Of a stretch of 37,836 bases of DNA, positions 21,693 to 33,539 are shown piece after piece (position 1 is the stretch's first letter; every line of letters begins with the position of its first letter). A program made the translations under genes and the position numbers. Origin of the DNA: Tubiluchus corallicola (lineage: Eukaryota; Priapulida; Priapulimorpha; Priapulimorphida; Tubiluchidae); assembly GCA_030141605.1 (NCBI GenBank), contig JAQGDQ010000948.1, positions 40,001 to 77,836 on the forward strand, written 5' to 3'. The notes under the pieces are model-generated. The model saw nothing but the letters and a program-made list of their open reading frames with translations. It did no database searches and was not told the origin of the DNA.

Positions 21693-24600
21693 CTGAAACA
21701 AAAATAAGTGTGTCAGTAAGTTGGTAGGTTAGTACAAAAACAAGTATACTTAAGTAAGTAAATAAGTCAGTAAGTAGATAGGTTAGTAAATAAGTAAGTA
21801 AATAAGAGAGTGAGTGAGTGTGTGTGTGAAAGACTGAGTGAGTGAGCGAGTGAGCGAGAGAGAGGGAAAAGTAAGTAACTAGGTAGGTAGATAGGTAGGC
21901 TGGTAGGTGGGGGGGTAGGTAGGTAGGTAGGTAGGTAGGTAGGTAGGTAGGTAGGTAGGCTGGTAGGTAGGTCGGTAGGTAAGCAGGCAGGCAGGCAAGC
22001 AAGCAAGTACGTAAGTGAATAGAGTAAGTAATTATAATAAGTGAGCAAGTAAGCAAGTAAGCAAGTAAGCGAGCAAGCGAGTAGGAAAGCAAGCAAGATT
22101 TTATTTACCAGTCTGTGCTTGGTATGAACGTCATGAGAAATCAACACTTGGTCACTGCGTCCCTCTGCAATCATAGCCTGCACGTAGCCAATACGTTGAC
22201 CATCACTGGGTATGTCCACTTCACGTCCATGCTGGTAATATGAAGTCTCAATACCAAACAAATCCCACTCACAAAAACTGCCTAGCGATGCAAACTCTAG
22301 CACCTTCTCCACTGAGAATAGAGTTCCTGAAATGATGTATTTCAATAAATAACCGGCTTAAAAGACACATAAAGCAACGAAGAACAGTGTTAATAACAAC
22401 AACAGCAACACCATCACCAGTAGTAGCAGTAAAAGCAGCAACAACTACAGCAAGGAGCAGCAACAGCAGCAATGGTAACAACAATAACAATGACAACGAC
22501 AATGACAGCAACAGGTACGCAAAAATAATGACAGTGACAGCAGCAACAGCAACAACAACATTAACAACAACAACAACAACCATTTGATATTATATCACTC
22601 CTTAGTCCTTAATTGGTATTTGAAAACAGCCCTATTGATTTTAAAGATGGCCTCCATGCGAAAATCGGATGTACATGGATTCAAAATGTACGTGTCAACC
22701 CTGCAAACATTTTGGGACGCGGTAACGCCATGTTTCCAATAAAATGTGTTCAGTAATGGCAATAAAAGTAAAATTCAAAAGTCAAAGTCAAAGCCAAGTC
22801 AAAAAGATGCTCTGCATAAGTCCAATAAAATTCATCACAGTCATCGTCGTCGTCATCATCGTCATCATCATCATAATCATCATCATCATCATCATCATCA
22901 CCATAATTATCATCATCATCATCGCCACAATCGTTGCTATCATCATCATCGTCGTGGTCATCATTATTATCATCATCATCATCGTCATCATCACCATAAT
23001 TATCGCCATCATCATCGCCACAATCGCTGCTATCATCACCATCTCCATCATCATCATCATCGTCGTCGTCATCATCATCATAATCATCATAATCACCACC
23101 ATAATTATCGTCATCATCATCGCCATCATCATCATCATCATTGCCACAATCGTGGCTATCATCAGCATCAACATCATCGTCATTATCATCATCGTCACCA
23201 TCACCATAATTATCATCATCAACATCGCCACAATCGCTGCTATCATCATCTTCATCACCAACAGCAACAGCAGCACTATAATGATGATGATGATGATCAG
23301 CGCAGTCATTATTGACAACAAAGTGTAAAACATGTTAGCGTCACTTACTGTCTAAATGTGACATGGTTGTCTTGGAGATGTCGCATCCTGCCTCTTGCAG
23401 GATGCGGATGATTTCGAATGGGGCGTCTTCGCTTCGACCTGGATGAATGTTTACGGCGCATCCTAGATGGCGCTGGGCTAGAGCTGAGGCTCGCAATACT
23501 TTCTTCTCATTAGCTGCAAAGCAAATTTAATTCTTCTAACGTGTTATAGTGTTATAGTGTACACGGAGATTTACGTCATGTGTGCATTGTTCTTTCCTGT
23601 CCTAATCTGGCGTATGTATACTGTGATTGTTTACCCTGGAAACAATGTAATTGACTAAACACGGAATGACGTCACATCGTATGAAAGCTTACATCCGAAC
23701 TGATGCTTCAGTCAGTATCTCATTTTAGGCTCTGCCATTGCAAAGTGATTGCTGAATGCAAAACAAAATGCATCTTTTCATTCTTTTGTTTGTTTGTTCT
23801 TTCTTCGTTTCGTCAGGTCGTCTGATCATTCATTCATTCATTCATTCGTTCATTCATTCATTCATTCATTCATTCATTCATTCATTCATTCATTCATGCA
23901 TTCATTCATTTATTCATTCATTCATTCATTCATTCACTCACTCACTCACTCACTCAGTCAGTCAGTTAGTCAGTCAGTCAGTCAGTCAGTCAGTCAGTCA
24001 GTCAGTCAGTCAGTCAGTCGTCAGTCAGTCAGTCAGTCAGTCAGTCAGTCAGTCAGTCAGTCATTTATATATTCGCTCTTTGGTTTATTTATTTATTTAT
24101 TCATTTATTGATTCATTGATTCATTCATATATTGTTTCCATGCATTTCATTCATGCATTCATTTCAGTTACTTGCAATTTTACAACCAGTCATTACAACT
24201 ACTGAAATTCAATAGTAAAACCATCAAACATTCACGTGTTAAAGGCCACGAACAACCAATTTCTCCAATTAGTCCACATTTGACGTTCGTTCCATCACAC
24301 CCTTCTGTTATCTGTGACATCATTTCCTCGTAAAGCTGTTCTTCTGTTCTGTTTGTCATATCCGGCGGATGCACAAGATCAATATAGTAACCTGTAGGAA
24401 AAAACAAATTCTGTAGGTCAAATTTAAACCTGTCTATATTAGCAAATCTAATATTTCATTGAAACAATGGGATTCAAGCGAAGATTGTTAATGTTTACCT
24501 TTGAATCAATGACGTCACACATGCATTTTTGGACTTTAATTTTTAAAAATTATATTATTATTAAGTTGACTTGCTTGACCATGATCAGTCATTGTAGAAG

Positions 24601-27442
24601 AGTGTCGGATATATGTTTTCTTAAATGGGTGCTGCCATCTTTTGGCAAACAAAAAAGAATCTGATGACTACATTGCTCTCTGACTGTTCTGAAAGAGAAG
24701 CCGCTCTTCGAAAGAGACAGAGAAAGATGAGGCTATACCTCCTGCTTTGTTGCATTGGCGGATCGTAGCTAAAATTGCTGAGGCTGCTGCTTCAGAAAAT
24801 TTTTAGCCATTGTTTTAATACTGTGTAAAACGCAACAAACACATATGAAAATGTTAATGCTGTAGTTATATTTGAACATCAGGTGTTGAACGGCCTCTTT
24901 TCTCAAGACGTCATATGACGTAGAGCCCATTTTCGTGACATCACGCGTTTAAGCAGTACTGTAACACCTACGCAAATGTGTTTCACGCGCAAGAGAAGAT
25001 GCTCTTGCCATTGCACAAACTGTGGTTAGTTTCTGACGTAAGCAATAGATGTGCTCGGTTGCGGTTAATTAACTTTCTAAGCTAATTATTCAAATATAAG
25101 AAACAAGTGCTGACTTTTATAAGCAAGATAATGTATATTTTGGACAGTAAATTAAAATGAGATTGAGTATAAACAGTCGTCAGGTCTTCCTTTAAGCAAA
25201 AATGATACAAATGATGTCAATGAAACTTGCTATACCTGCACCCACGATGATGTGGACACCTGTCTCCTCAGCTATACGTCTTACTGATTTCACATCACGT
25301 CCTACTCCATACGTTGTGTTGTCAACAATTGTTCCACCGCCATGAACTTTGAACATTTTCAGTTCTTCGATTGCAACATCGGGATCGGATAAGATGAGAT
25401 TGTCTTTGTGACTATACCTGGAAGAGTGTTACTCCTGGTTTATGAAAACGCTTCAGTTTGTTATCTTGAAACTACAATTGCCACCGTCCTTTGTTATTGC
25501 TGCTGTCGTTGCTAATTTAACTATGGCAATGACAAAAGCAATGGCGATGACAGTGATGACAACGAACAGCCAAACGCTTCACTACACTACACTACACTAC
25601 ATTACACAACACTATACACTACACTACACTACACTACACTACACTACACTACACTACACTACACTACACTACACTACACTACACTACACTAGACTACACT
25701 ATACACTACACTACATTACACTACACCATACTGCACCACACTACACTACCCTACACCAAACATATAACAATTTCAGTTCTTCGATTGCAACATCGGGATC
25801 GGATAAGATGAGATTGTCTTTGTGACTATACCTGGAAGAGTGTTACTCCTAGTTTACCAAAACGCTTCAGTTTGTTATCTTAAAACTACAATTACCACCG
25901 CCCTTTGTTATTGCTGCTGTCGTTGCTAATTTAACTATGACAATGACAAAAGCAATGGCGATGACAGTGATGACAACGAACAGCCAAACGCTTCACTACA
26001 CTACACTACACTACACTACATTACACTACACTACACTACACTACACTACACTACACTACACTACACTACACTACACTACATTACACAACACTATACACTA
26101 CACTACACTACACTACACTACACTACACTACACTACACTACACTACACTACACTACACTACACTACACTACACTACACTACACTACACTACATTACACTA
26201 CACCATACTGCACCACACTACACTACCCTACACCAAACTACGCTACACTACACTACACTATACTACACTACACTACACTACACCACACTACACTACACTA
26301 CACTACACTACACTACACTACACTACACTACACTACACTACACTACACTACACTACACTACACTACACTACACTACACTACACTACACTACACTACACTA
26401 CACTACACTACACTACACTACACAGCACTGCACTGCACTGCACTGCACTACAATACATTACATTATATTACATCTTAGAAGTTGATAACAGCACTAATCA
26501 CGAACTTACGGATATCTGCTTATCCAACCATACTGTGATAATTCAAAGGGCACGTTCTCACGGTTTTCCACAGGGGGCGCATCAGACGGTGAAAATTTCT
26601 TCTTGATAACGTTGGCATTGAGGAGCAAATGTTCATGTGGCAGAGTCATGCCCAAACTGGATGGCTCGACACATCCCAGAACTGAAACAATGAAGCAGTG
26701 ACGTCATATTGTCCTACAAGAGGGAAGTGCAATTTGCTTCACAGCAAATACAACATGGTGTTTGGCTGCTGTGCGCATGCGTCCATGCGCACATGTCTGA
26801 GATAACACCCTGTACGCTAGCGTCTGCTGATAGATAGAAAAATACTGTGTCTATGACAGTAACAATTGCCACGTGCTTCCGTGTACTGTCATATTCTTGG
26901 ATGTGATAAAGTTTAAACTTAGCGTGTGCGCTTAAAACATAAATTATTTAATAATGGACGCCTTGCATTCCCAAGAAATAAGTTCTGTGACTGTAAGTGA
27001 ACTACAACAGCTTAATTTTTCACAATTGTCTCTCCAAAAGAAAGTTGCAGTTAAGAAAAGAGGTCGTTCAACACCTGATCTTCAAATACACAATAAAATT
27101 ACACATGTTTGTTACTTTTTACACAGTATTAAAACAATGGCTAAAATGCTCTGAAACAGCAGCCTCAGTAATTTTAGCTACGAACCGCCACTGGTAGAGC
27201 GCAATACTTCAAGCTCAATCGTCTTATTTAAAAATGCTCATTTAGAACACAGTTCAAAAAATATCCGCAGTTTCCTTACAGCCGAAGAATGAGGTTTAAT
27301 TTATTAATTCAGGTTCGAATGTTTAACTTGTGATAAAAAATAACAAAGTTTTGCTACAGCACCACATCCATTTATGTAGAGTAGTCGGTTATGACGTAAT
27401 TTCCTTACCTGTTTGCACTTTGCCAAGTCTCGAATCTGCCAT
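21555..27442 (-). CDS. PTER: PTER, phosphotriesterase-related protein, complete seven-exon gene
   Basis: Exons in order: 27442–27409, 26681–26510, 25417–25236, 24391–24236, 23513–23349, 22326–22109 and 21692–21555. Together they form 1,065 bp and 354 aa; the human protein is 349 aa. All junctions are GT–AG and all phases agree. Visible binuclear-metal ligands of this amidohydrolase fold are H27-E-H29 (HxH), E173 in G-E-I-G-C-S-W (Glu at the bridging position, as in E. coli Php), H205 in I-H-P-G-R, H234 in S-H-L-D and D302 in H-D-V-H-T-K. Mammalian PTER hydrolyses N-acetyltaurine; the same reaction here is inferred from orthology. The protein has no signal peptide or membrane segment, so a cytosolic location is likely. 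The gene lies antisense inside the receptor intron. Confidence 0.93.
21705..22090 (-). repeat. GTAA/GTAG/GTGA tetranucleotide tract in PTER intron 6
   Basis: Impure (GTAR)n and (GTGA)n runs fill nearly all of the 416-bp intron, including a pure GTAG core near 21910–21960. Confidence 0.92.
22109..22326 (-). CDS. PTER: PTER exon 6 (Asp ligand)
   Basis: Acceptor CATTTCAG, donor CTG|GTAAAT, phase 0 at the 3' end. It encodes residues 237–309, including C-E-W-D-L-F-G and S-H-D-V-H-T-K. Confidence 0.93.
22385..22583 (-). repeat. Impure CAA/CAG trinucleotide tract in PTER intron 5
   Basis: AACAACAGC-type triplets on the + strand, degenerate, with no coding support. Confidence 0.85.
22836..23300 (-). 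repeat. Impure (TCA)n tract in PTER intron 5
   Basis: About 460 bp of TCA/TCG/TAA triplets on the + strand. It yields long low-complexity open frames on both strands that are not genes. Confidence 0.92.
23349..23513 (-). CDS. PTER: PTER exon 5 (two His ligands)
   Basis: Acceptor GCTTTGCAG, donor GACA|GTAAGT. It encodes residues 182–237, with N-I-H-P-G-R and [12 protein letters not shown] then M-S-H-L-D. Confidence 0.93.
23826..24190 (-). repeat. Tetranucleotide block (TTCA)n-(CAGT)n-(ATTT)n in PTER intron 4
   Basis: A (TTCA) run to about 23938 passes through CACT into a (CAGT) run to about 24062, then ATTT/ATTC. Successive one-base changes of the unit suggest that one tract seeded the next. 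Confidence 0.92.
24236..24391 (-). CDS. PTER: PTER exon 4 (Glu metal ligand)
   Basis: Acceptor TTCCTACAG, donor C|GTGAAT. It encodes residues 130–182, with [20 protein letters not shown], almost the same as vertebrate PTER. Confidence 0.93.
24757..25197 (-). mobile_element. Fold-back element fragment(s) in PTER intron 3
   Basis: Positions 24895–25197 are a reverse-complement copy of the left half of the element at 36893 (shared palindrome CGTCATATGACG, and the TTTCTGACGTAAGCAATAG segment), ending in the TIR-like CAGGTCTTCCTTTAAG. Positions 24757–24850 recur inverted at about 27098–27192 in intron 1. There is no coding sequence. Confidence 0.6.
25236..25417 (-). CDS. PTER: PTER exon 3
   Basis: Acceptor CTTCCAG, donor GCAG|GTATAG. 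It encodes residues 69–130, from Y-S-H-K-D-N through [10 protein letters not shown] to [11 protein letters not shown]. Its 5' 61 bp are duplicated at 25771–25831. Confidence 0.92.
25357..25600 (-). repeat. Tandem duplication, parental copy (includes 5' part of PTER exon 3)
   Basis: About 240 bp repeated at an offset of 414 bp (25771 to about 26010). It covers 61 bp of exon 3, the acceptor and part of intron 2, and runs into the CACTA tract in both copies. Confidence 0.85.
25583..25755 (-). repeat. (ACACT)n pentanucleotide tract, first block
   Basis: A CACTA pentamer run in PTER intron 2 with a degenerate 3' end. Confidence 0.93.
25771..25831 (-). pseudogene. Duplicated 5' fragment of PTER exon 3
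   Basis: 61 bp identical to the start of exon 3, including a complete acceptor (CTTCCAG at 25838–25832), broken off at about 25771 before any donor. Splicing into it would be out of place because no matching donor follows. It is probably a by-product of unequal exchange in the CACTA array, and could act as a decoy acceptor in intron 2. Confidence 0.8.
25996..26470 (-). repeat. (ACACT)n pentanucleotide tract, second block
   Basis: About 470 bp of CACTA pentamers with a central degenerate stretch that repeats the end of the first block, as expected from duplication. Confidence 0.95.
26510..26681 (-). CDS. PTER: PTER exon 2 (HxH metal site)
   Basis: Acceptor TTTCAG, donor CC|GTAAGT. It encodes residues 12–69 with [10 protein letters not shown] and the P-H-E-H-L metal-binding motif, ending W-I-S-R-Y-P. 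Confidence 0.92.
26980..27200 (-). mobile_element. Dispersed repeat in PTER intron 1
   Basis: Positions 27098–27192 match 24757–24850 in inverted orientation (words such as AATTTTAGCTACGA and ACAGTATTAAAACAATGGCTA). It looks like a noncoding repeat family; its ends are not defined. Confidence 0.45.
27409..27442 (-). CDS. PTER: PTER exon 1 (start codon)
   Basis: [11 protein letters not shown] plus one base of Val12; donor ACAG|GTAAGG. The short first exon matches the start of vertebrate PTER (G-K-V-Q-T-V-L-G). Confidence 0.85.
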
Positions 27443-27538
27443 GCTTTCTGCAATTTATTACACTTTTTCAAAATGCGATTATTACACTAATTCAGTAAGA
27501 CGAATTTTTCAAAATGCGACAGAAAATCTTCAGCACTC

Positions 27539-27652
27539 GACACTCACAGTCACTGAAACGGTACGAGGGTCACAGTGACACTCACAGCCACTGAAACGGT
27601 ACGAGGGTCACAGTGACACTCACAGCCACTGAAACGGTACGAGGGTCACAGT
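27539..27652 (-). repeat. 38-bp direct repeat, three copies, just upstream of PTER
   Basis: Units start at 27539, 27577 and 27615 with GACACTCACAG. The only difference I see is T versus C in the first unit. The repeat lies 97–210 bp 5' of the PTER ATG, in its promoter or 5' UTR. Each unit boundary forms GTCACAGTGAC, a near-palindrome. Confidence 0.9.
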
Positions 27653-27929
27653 GATACGTTTTGATAAGTTTCTGTTTTTCTATCTGGATGAATTAACCCT
27701 TGCCAACCGAGTTAGAATGTGGAGGTACAAAATGACTCTATTGTGCTTCTATTGAATCTATTCTGAAGTGTCAGTGACTTCCTTTAACTTTCTGAGATAA
27801 TTTAGTCGCTGAGTATCTGCTATAATACAGATATAATTGAATGAGTTGCAATTAATTAGTAATTAATATATTATGCACAATAAATTATTTACAGTATCAT
27901 TTATCAGTTGTACAATCAACTGAATCAGA

Positions 27930-29270
<1,341 letters not shown>

Positions 29271-29597
29271 TAAAACATACGTATTTACATCATGTATGTA
29301 CATGCAGTTCAATTTGTTAGTACGTAATTAGACAGATTAACAAAAGCAAAAGCAAAACCAAAGAAACAAAAACAAAACGAAACACACTAAATATAAGAAT
29401 GTAAAGTAAGCTATTCTACCTTCAAGACACCTAAGTCATTGAGTATTATTTGTCATTATATTAGATTAGACAGAATACATAGCAATTTTTGCTGAAAAAA
29501 TGAATTATCTTTACTTTCTAACGCATAATTAAAGCACATCATTTAGCAAAGCGAAATTTATCGAGTGCCAGTGGATGCCATTATATGAAATTACTCC

Positions 29598-31893
29598 TTT
29601 AAAGGAAGACAGTGTGATTTTTCATATACTACCCCATTTTCAAAGCCGATAAAAAGTATACATTTTAACACCATTAATACAGCAAACGCGTTTTTGATAA
29701 TTAAGTGATAGATTGAAATCTTAGTTAATGGCGGGCAAGCCAAACTGTTGATGACATCACAAACTAACATAATTTTCAAAGGCAAAAATATTCCACGAGC
29801 GTGTTGCACGTGTTTGCTACTGTAAGATTTTCAGCGTTTTGTACTAAAACGAGGCAAGTTTTAAGATAAAAATTCTAATTCCAAATTTACCGCTGTGCTC
29901 AAAAAAGAGCTGTCAAACGTGTGTAGTTCGTCACAAACTAACACATCTAAACTGAGAGGTACAGCACCTGTTTTTTGTGCATTGCGTTTTCGAAATGCAA
30001 ATGCTAGTGCCCCTCTAACTACCGAATGGCACAATGCATGTAACAGCGAAGAACTAGTGGCGCGAACGTGAAATTGTGTTTTTGTAGTAATAATTCTTTC
30101 ACGTAAGTCATTTTTGAAATAATAGTATGTTTCGTTTCAATATTTTAAAGAGTAGATTGTTTTGACCTACAGTTTAAGTCTAGGTTCGGTTTTGCTATTA
30201 ATCAAGCTACCCAGATATTGACATTGTTAATAAAATCGATACTTAATTTATCGTAAATCAGAACACAATGTAATAGCAGCTAGTCTGTACTAGACAAGAC
30301 AAACAGAGGTGATTCTCTGTAGTACAACCCTATTCTATACGTCTAATAATGATCAGACCTGAATGGAATAAAAAGTTATAAAGTAATTCTAGTTGGTTCA
30401 AACCTCACACATAGCTGAAAAGCAAGGGTTAAGTAATATTTGTTTAGCTTCACTGCAAAGAGCAGAATAAACATAGGCTTAGAATTTGAATCTAAAATCC
30501 TCCACAAGAAGGCGCCAGCTGTAAATTTGTATCAGTATACGGAAAAAGAGGTATATTTTTACACCATTTCCATTTCAAGTTGGGCTATAGTCAAAAATCA
30601 ACCTGAGCCATAATCAAGTCAAATTGAGCCATAGTCAAGTCAAATTGAGCCATAGTCAAGTCAAATTGAGCCATAGTCAAGTCAAATTGAGCCATAGTCA
30701 AGTCAAATTGAGTCATGGTCAAGTCAAATTGAGCCATAGTCAAGTCAAATTGAGCCGTAATCAAGTCAAATTGAGCCATAGTCAAGTCAAATGGAGCCGT
30801 AATCAAGTCAAATTGAGCCATAGTCAAGTCAAATTGAGCCATAGTCAAGTCAAATTGAGCCGTAATCAAGTCAAATTGAGCCATAGTCAAGTCAAATTGA
30901 GCCATAGTCAAGTCAAATTGAGCCGTAATCAAGTCAAATTGAGCCATACTCAAGTCAAATTGAGCCTTAATCAAGTCAAATTGAGCCATTGTCAAGTCAA
31001 ATTGAGCCTTAATCAAGTCAAATTTTGCCATAGTCAAGTCAAATTGAGCCATTGTCAAGTCAAATTGAGCCTTAAGTCAAATTGAGCCTTAATCAAGTCA
31101 AATTGAGCCATTGTCAAGTCAAATTGAGCCATTGTCAAGTCAAATCGAGCCATTGTCAAGTCAAATTGAGCCTTAATCAAGTCAAATTGAGCCTTAATCA
31201 AGTCAAATTGAGCCATTGTCAAGTCAAATTGAGCCATAGTCAAGTCAAATTGAGCCATAGTCAAGTCAAATTGAGCCGTAATCAAGTCAAATTGAGCCAT
31301 AGTCAAGTCAAATTGAGCCATAGTCAAGTCAAATTGAGCCGTAATCAAGTCAAATTGAGCCATAGTCAAGTCAAATTGAGCCTTAATCAAGTCAAATTGA
31401 GCCATTGTCAAGTCAAATTGAGCCTTAATCAAGTCAAATTTTGCCATAGTCAAGTCAAATTGAGCCATAGTCAAGTCAAATTGAGCCATAGTCAAGTGAA
31501 ATTGAGCCATAGTCAAGTCAAATTGAACCATAGTCAAGTCAAATTGAGCCTTGGACAGCTCATGTGTGAGCACAGTGGGAAATTTGAAATTTAAATTTTT
31601 ATCTTAAAACTTGCCTAGTTTTAGCACAACACACTGAAAATCTTACAGTAGCACTGTACTTCAGTTTTCCCTTTCGCAAACACGTGCAACACGCTCTCGG
31701 AATATTTTTGCTGCTGAAAATCGTTAGTTTGTGATGTCATCAACAGTTGGACTCGCCCTCCGTTAATTAAGTTTTTAATCTATTGTCTCATTATCAGAAA
31801 TACATTTGCAGTATTTTTGATGTTAAAACGTATACTTTTATTGTACTTGAAAATTGAACAGTATATGAAAAATCATCCTGCGTTCTTTTAAAT
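29598..31893 (+). mobile_element. Fold-back element (about 2.3 kb) carrying a minisatellite
   Basis: The left terminus TTTAAAGGAAGACAGTGTGA and right terminus ATCATCCTGCGTTCTTTTAAA are inverted copies. Homology extends about 320 bp inward on each side (29598 to about 29920; about 31556–31893). The middle contains a segment shared with 19100–19500 and the 21-bp minisatellite. The right end lies 45 bp before the TM7 exon. No transposase is present. Confidence 0.7.
30600..31553 (+). repeat. 21-bp minisatellite, about 45 copies
   Basis: Unit CATAGTCAAGTCAAATTGAGC, with four main variants at the first bases (CATAGT, CGTAAT, CTTAAT, CATTGT). One unit (near 31075) is 4 bp short. Because 21 is a multiple of three and the unit lacks stops in one frame of each strand, heptad-like open frames appear on both strands. 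I treat them as noncoding. Confidence 0.95.
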
Positions 31894-31938
31894 CAAAATG
31901 GAATGACAGAAATCATTTCACATGTATTTTCATTTCAG

Positions 31939-32094
31939 ATTGTCAGTGCCATAATCACGTACTTCCTCGTGCTTCTTCAGTTCACAATCAGTAACGGTAC
32001 CTGTGCCGAAGTTTCCATGAAACAAGAGAACGAAACTTTGTCCGCCATGTTGGAAATCTTGAGCAACAGCAGCAACACGTGTCTTTGCTCTTAA
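31939..32094 (+). CDS. GR-like chemoreceptor, constant terminal exon D (TM7, TYhhhhhQF)
   Basis: Acceptor TTTTCATTTCAG (AG 31937–31938), phase 0, 51 codons, stop TAA. Residues 7–15 read T-Y-F-L-V-L-L-Q-F, an exact match to TYhhhhhQF, the signature of TM7 in the insect GR/OR superfamily. In insect receptor structures this helix (S7b) lines the ion pore. A tail of 36 residues follows QF, longer than the tails usual in insect GRs. It holds three N-glycosylation sequons (N-G-T, N-E-T, N-S-S), one N-T-C and three Cys, which fits an extracellular C-terminus as in the inverted topology of this family. No upstream exon other than the variable array plus B and C was found for it. Confidence 0.88.
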   Translation: MVSAIITYFLVLLQFTISNGTCAEVSMKQENETLSAMLEILSNSSNTCLCS

Positions 32095-32107
32095 TTGAAC
32101 AGCTTTG

Positions 32108-32113
32108 AATAAA
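32108..32113 (+). terminator. Polyadenylation signal AATAAA of the receptor gene
   Basis: AATAAA starts 14 bp after the stop of exon D, giving a very short 3' UTR. It supports exon D as the true terminal exon. Confidence 0.65.
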
Positions 32114-32916
32114 AGAGCAAAAAAAGTTGACAATATGTCCCCCAAATAGCCCGGAAGTACATAGTAAAATAATGGCTGTTTCTGATGAAGTAAAGTCTGT
32201 TTATGATAGTGGTTATAGCTGCTTGCTGGTTATTGTTGTTTATTGTGGTGATGGCTGTGGCTCGTGAAGAGTGTGGAACAGCCACAATGGGCATGGCAAA
32301 CTATCAAGACTTTATTTATCAAACTACACATTTATTAAATATCAAGCACAAAACGGTTATCATAAGGGGATAGTAATGTCGCCTCTTTGTTTTCAAGTCA
32401 GTTCCTGATCTCCCCCGAGGTGCGGGCCTCAAAACTCTTTTGTCTAACTACCTAATGCGCCGTGAGCTTCTGCGCATAAGGAGTACATCATCAATCTTTA
32501 CTTCTGAGTCGCCGGTCGGACATCAGCTGATCAAGTGCCACGCCAAACCTAACTGGGCTTCTAGCCAAGACGATAATTCAGTCTTGCATCGTCAAGGGTT
32601 TAATCTTTATTAATTTACTAGTTTAATTAATAGTTTGGGCTTAAATCATTAAACAGCTTTTCTTTACTTTCAATTTCAGAAAAAAAATGGTTAGAGTTTC
32701 CTCGAGTATGTAGTTGTGAAAAGTTTAACCGACTCTCCAGAAGATGGCAGCAGCTCATCTAAATATAGACGTTTAAATGCTTTCTATGAATTTTTCATAT
32801 CTCAAAACCCTAGTGACGTAAATCTTGCAGTAGATTATTTTTGAAACAATTTTACATAACTGCAGTTGAAATAAGTTGCTATATTATCGAGTTATGAGGA
32901 AGCTAAACACGTGGAT
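32114..32916. other. Gene-free stretch after the receptor gene
   Basis: About 800 bp. A somewhat GC-richer patch (about 32370–32590) shows no convincing reading frame or tRNA. I see nothing else that can be assigned. Confidence 0.4.
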
Positions 32917-33537
32917 TTAAAGGAAGACAGGATGATTTTTCATATACTACCCCATTTTCAAGTCTGATAAAAAGTATACATTAGTTTACATAACTAATAC
33001 TGCAAAAGCGTTTCTGATAATTAAATAATAGATTAAAAACTTTATTAATTGCGGGCGAGCCCAACTATTGATGACATCACAACTAATGCTGAAAAAGCGT
33101 TCCTGATAATTAAATAATAGGTTAAAAACTTAATTAACGGCCAAACTATTGATGACATCACAAACGAACATAATTTTCAACAGCAAAACTATTCCACGAG
33201 CGTGTTGCACGTGTTTGTGAAAGTGAAAATTCAAGTATACTGTTACTGATAGATATTCAGTGTGTTGTACTAAAACTAGGCAAATTTTTAGATAAAATTC
33301 AAATTTCAAATTTATCGCTATGCTCGCGCATGAGCTGTCAATAAGTGAAATATTTTTAATATTGAAAATTATGTTAGTTTGTGATGTGATCAATAATTGG
33401 GCTCGCTCGCCGTTAATTAAGATTTTAATCTAATTATCAGAAGCGCATGTGCAGTATTAATTGTGTTAAAATGTGTATTTTTTTATCGGACTTGAAAATG
33501 GAGTAGTATATGAAAAATCATCCTGTTTTCCTTTAAA
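32917..33537 (+). mobile_element. Complete fold-back/MITE element (about 620 bp)
   Basis: The ends TTTAAAGGAAGACAGGATGA and TCATCCTGTTTTCCTTTAAA form long imperfect inverted repeats. The inner part has the ACGAGCGTGTTGCACGTGTT segment shared with 29.8 and 31.7 kb. The outer TTAA on both sides could be the target-site duplication. No transposase is present. Confidence 0.75.
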
Positions 33538-33539
33538 CA

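Noticed and set aside
22744-23333. Open frames rich in Ile, His or Met in PTER intron 5
   Set aside because: Products of the impure TCA repeat, lying between well-supported PTER exons 5 and 6.
30591-31594. Heptad-like frames (S-H-S-Q-V-K-L and T-M-A-Q-F-D-L) on both strands of the 21-bp minisatellite
   Set aside because: They arise from a 21-bp unit lacking stops. A 4-bp deletion breaks the frame mid-array, there is no flanking coding sequence, and the whole lies inside a fold-back element.
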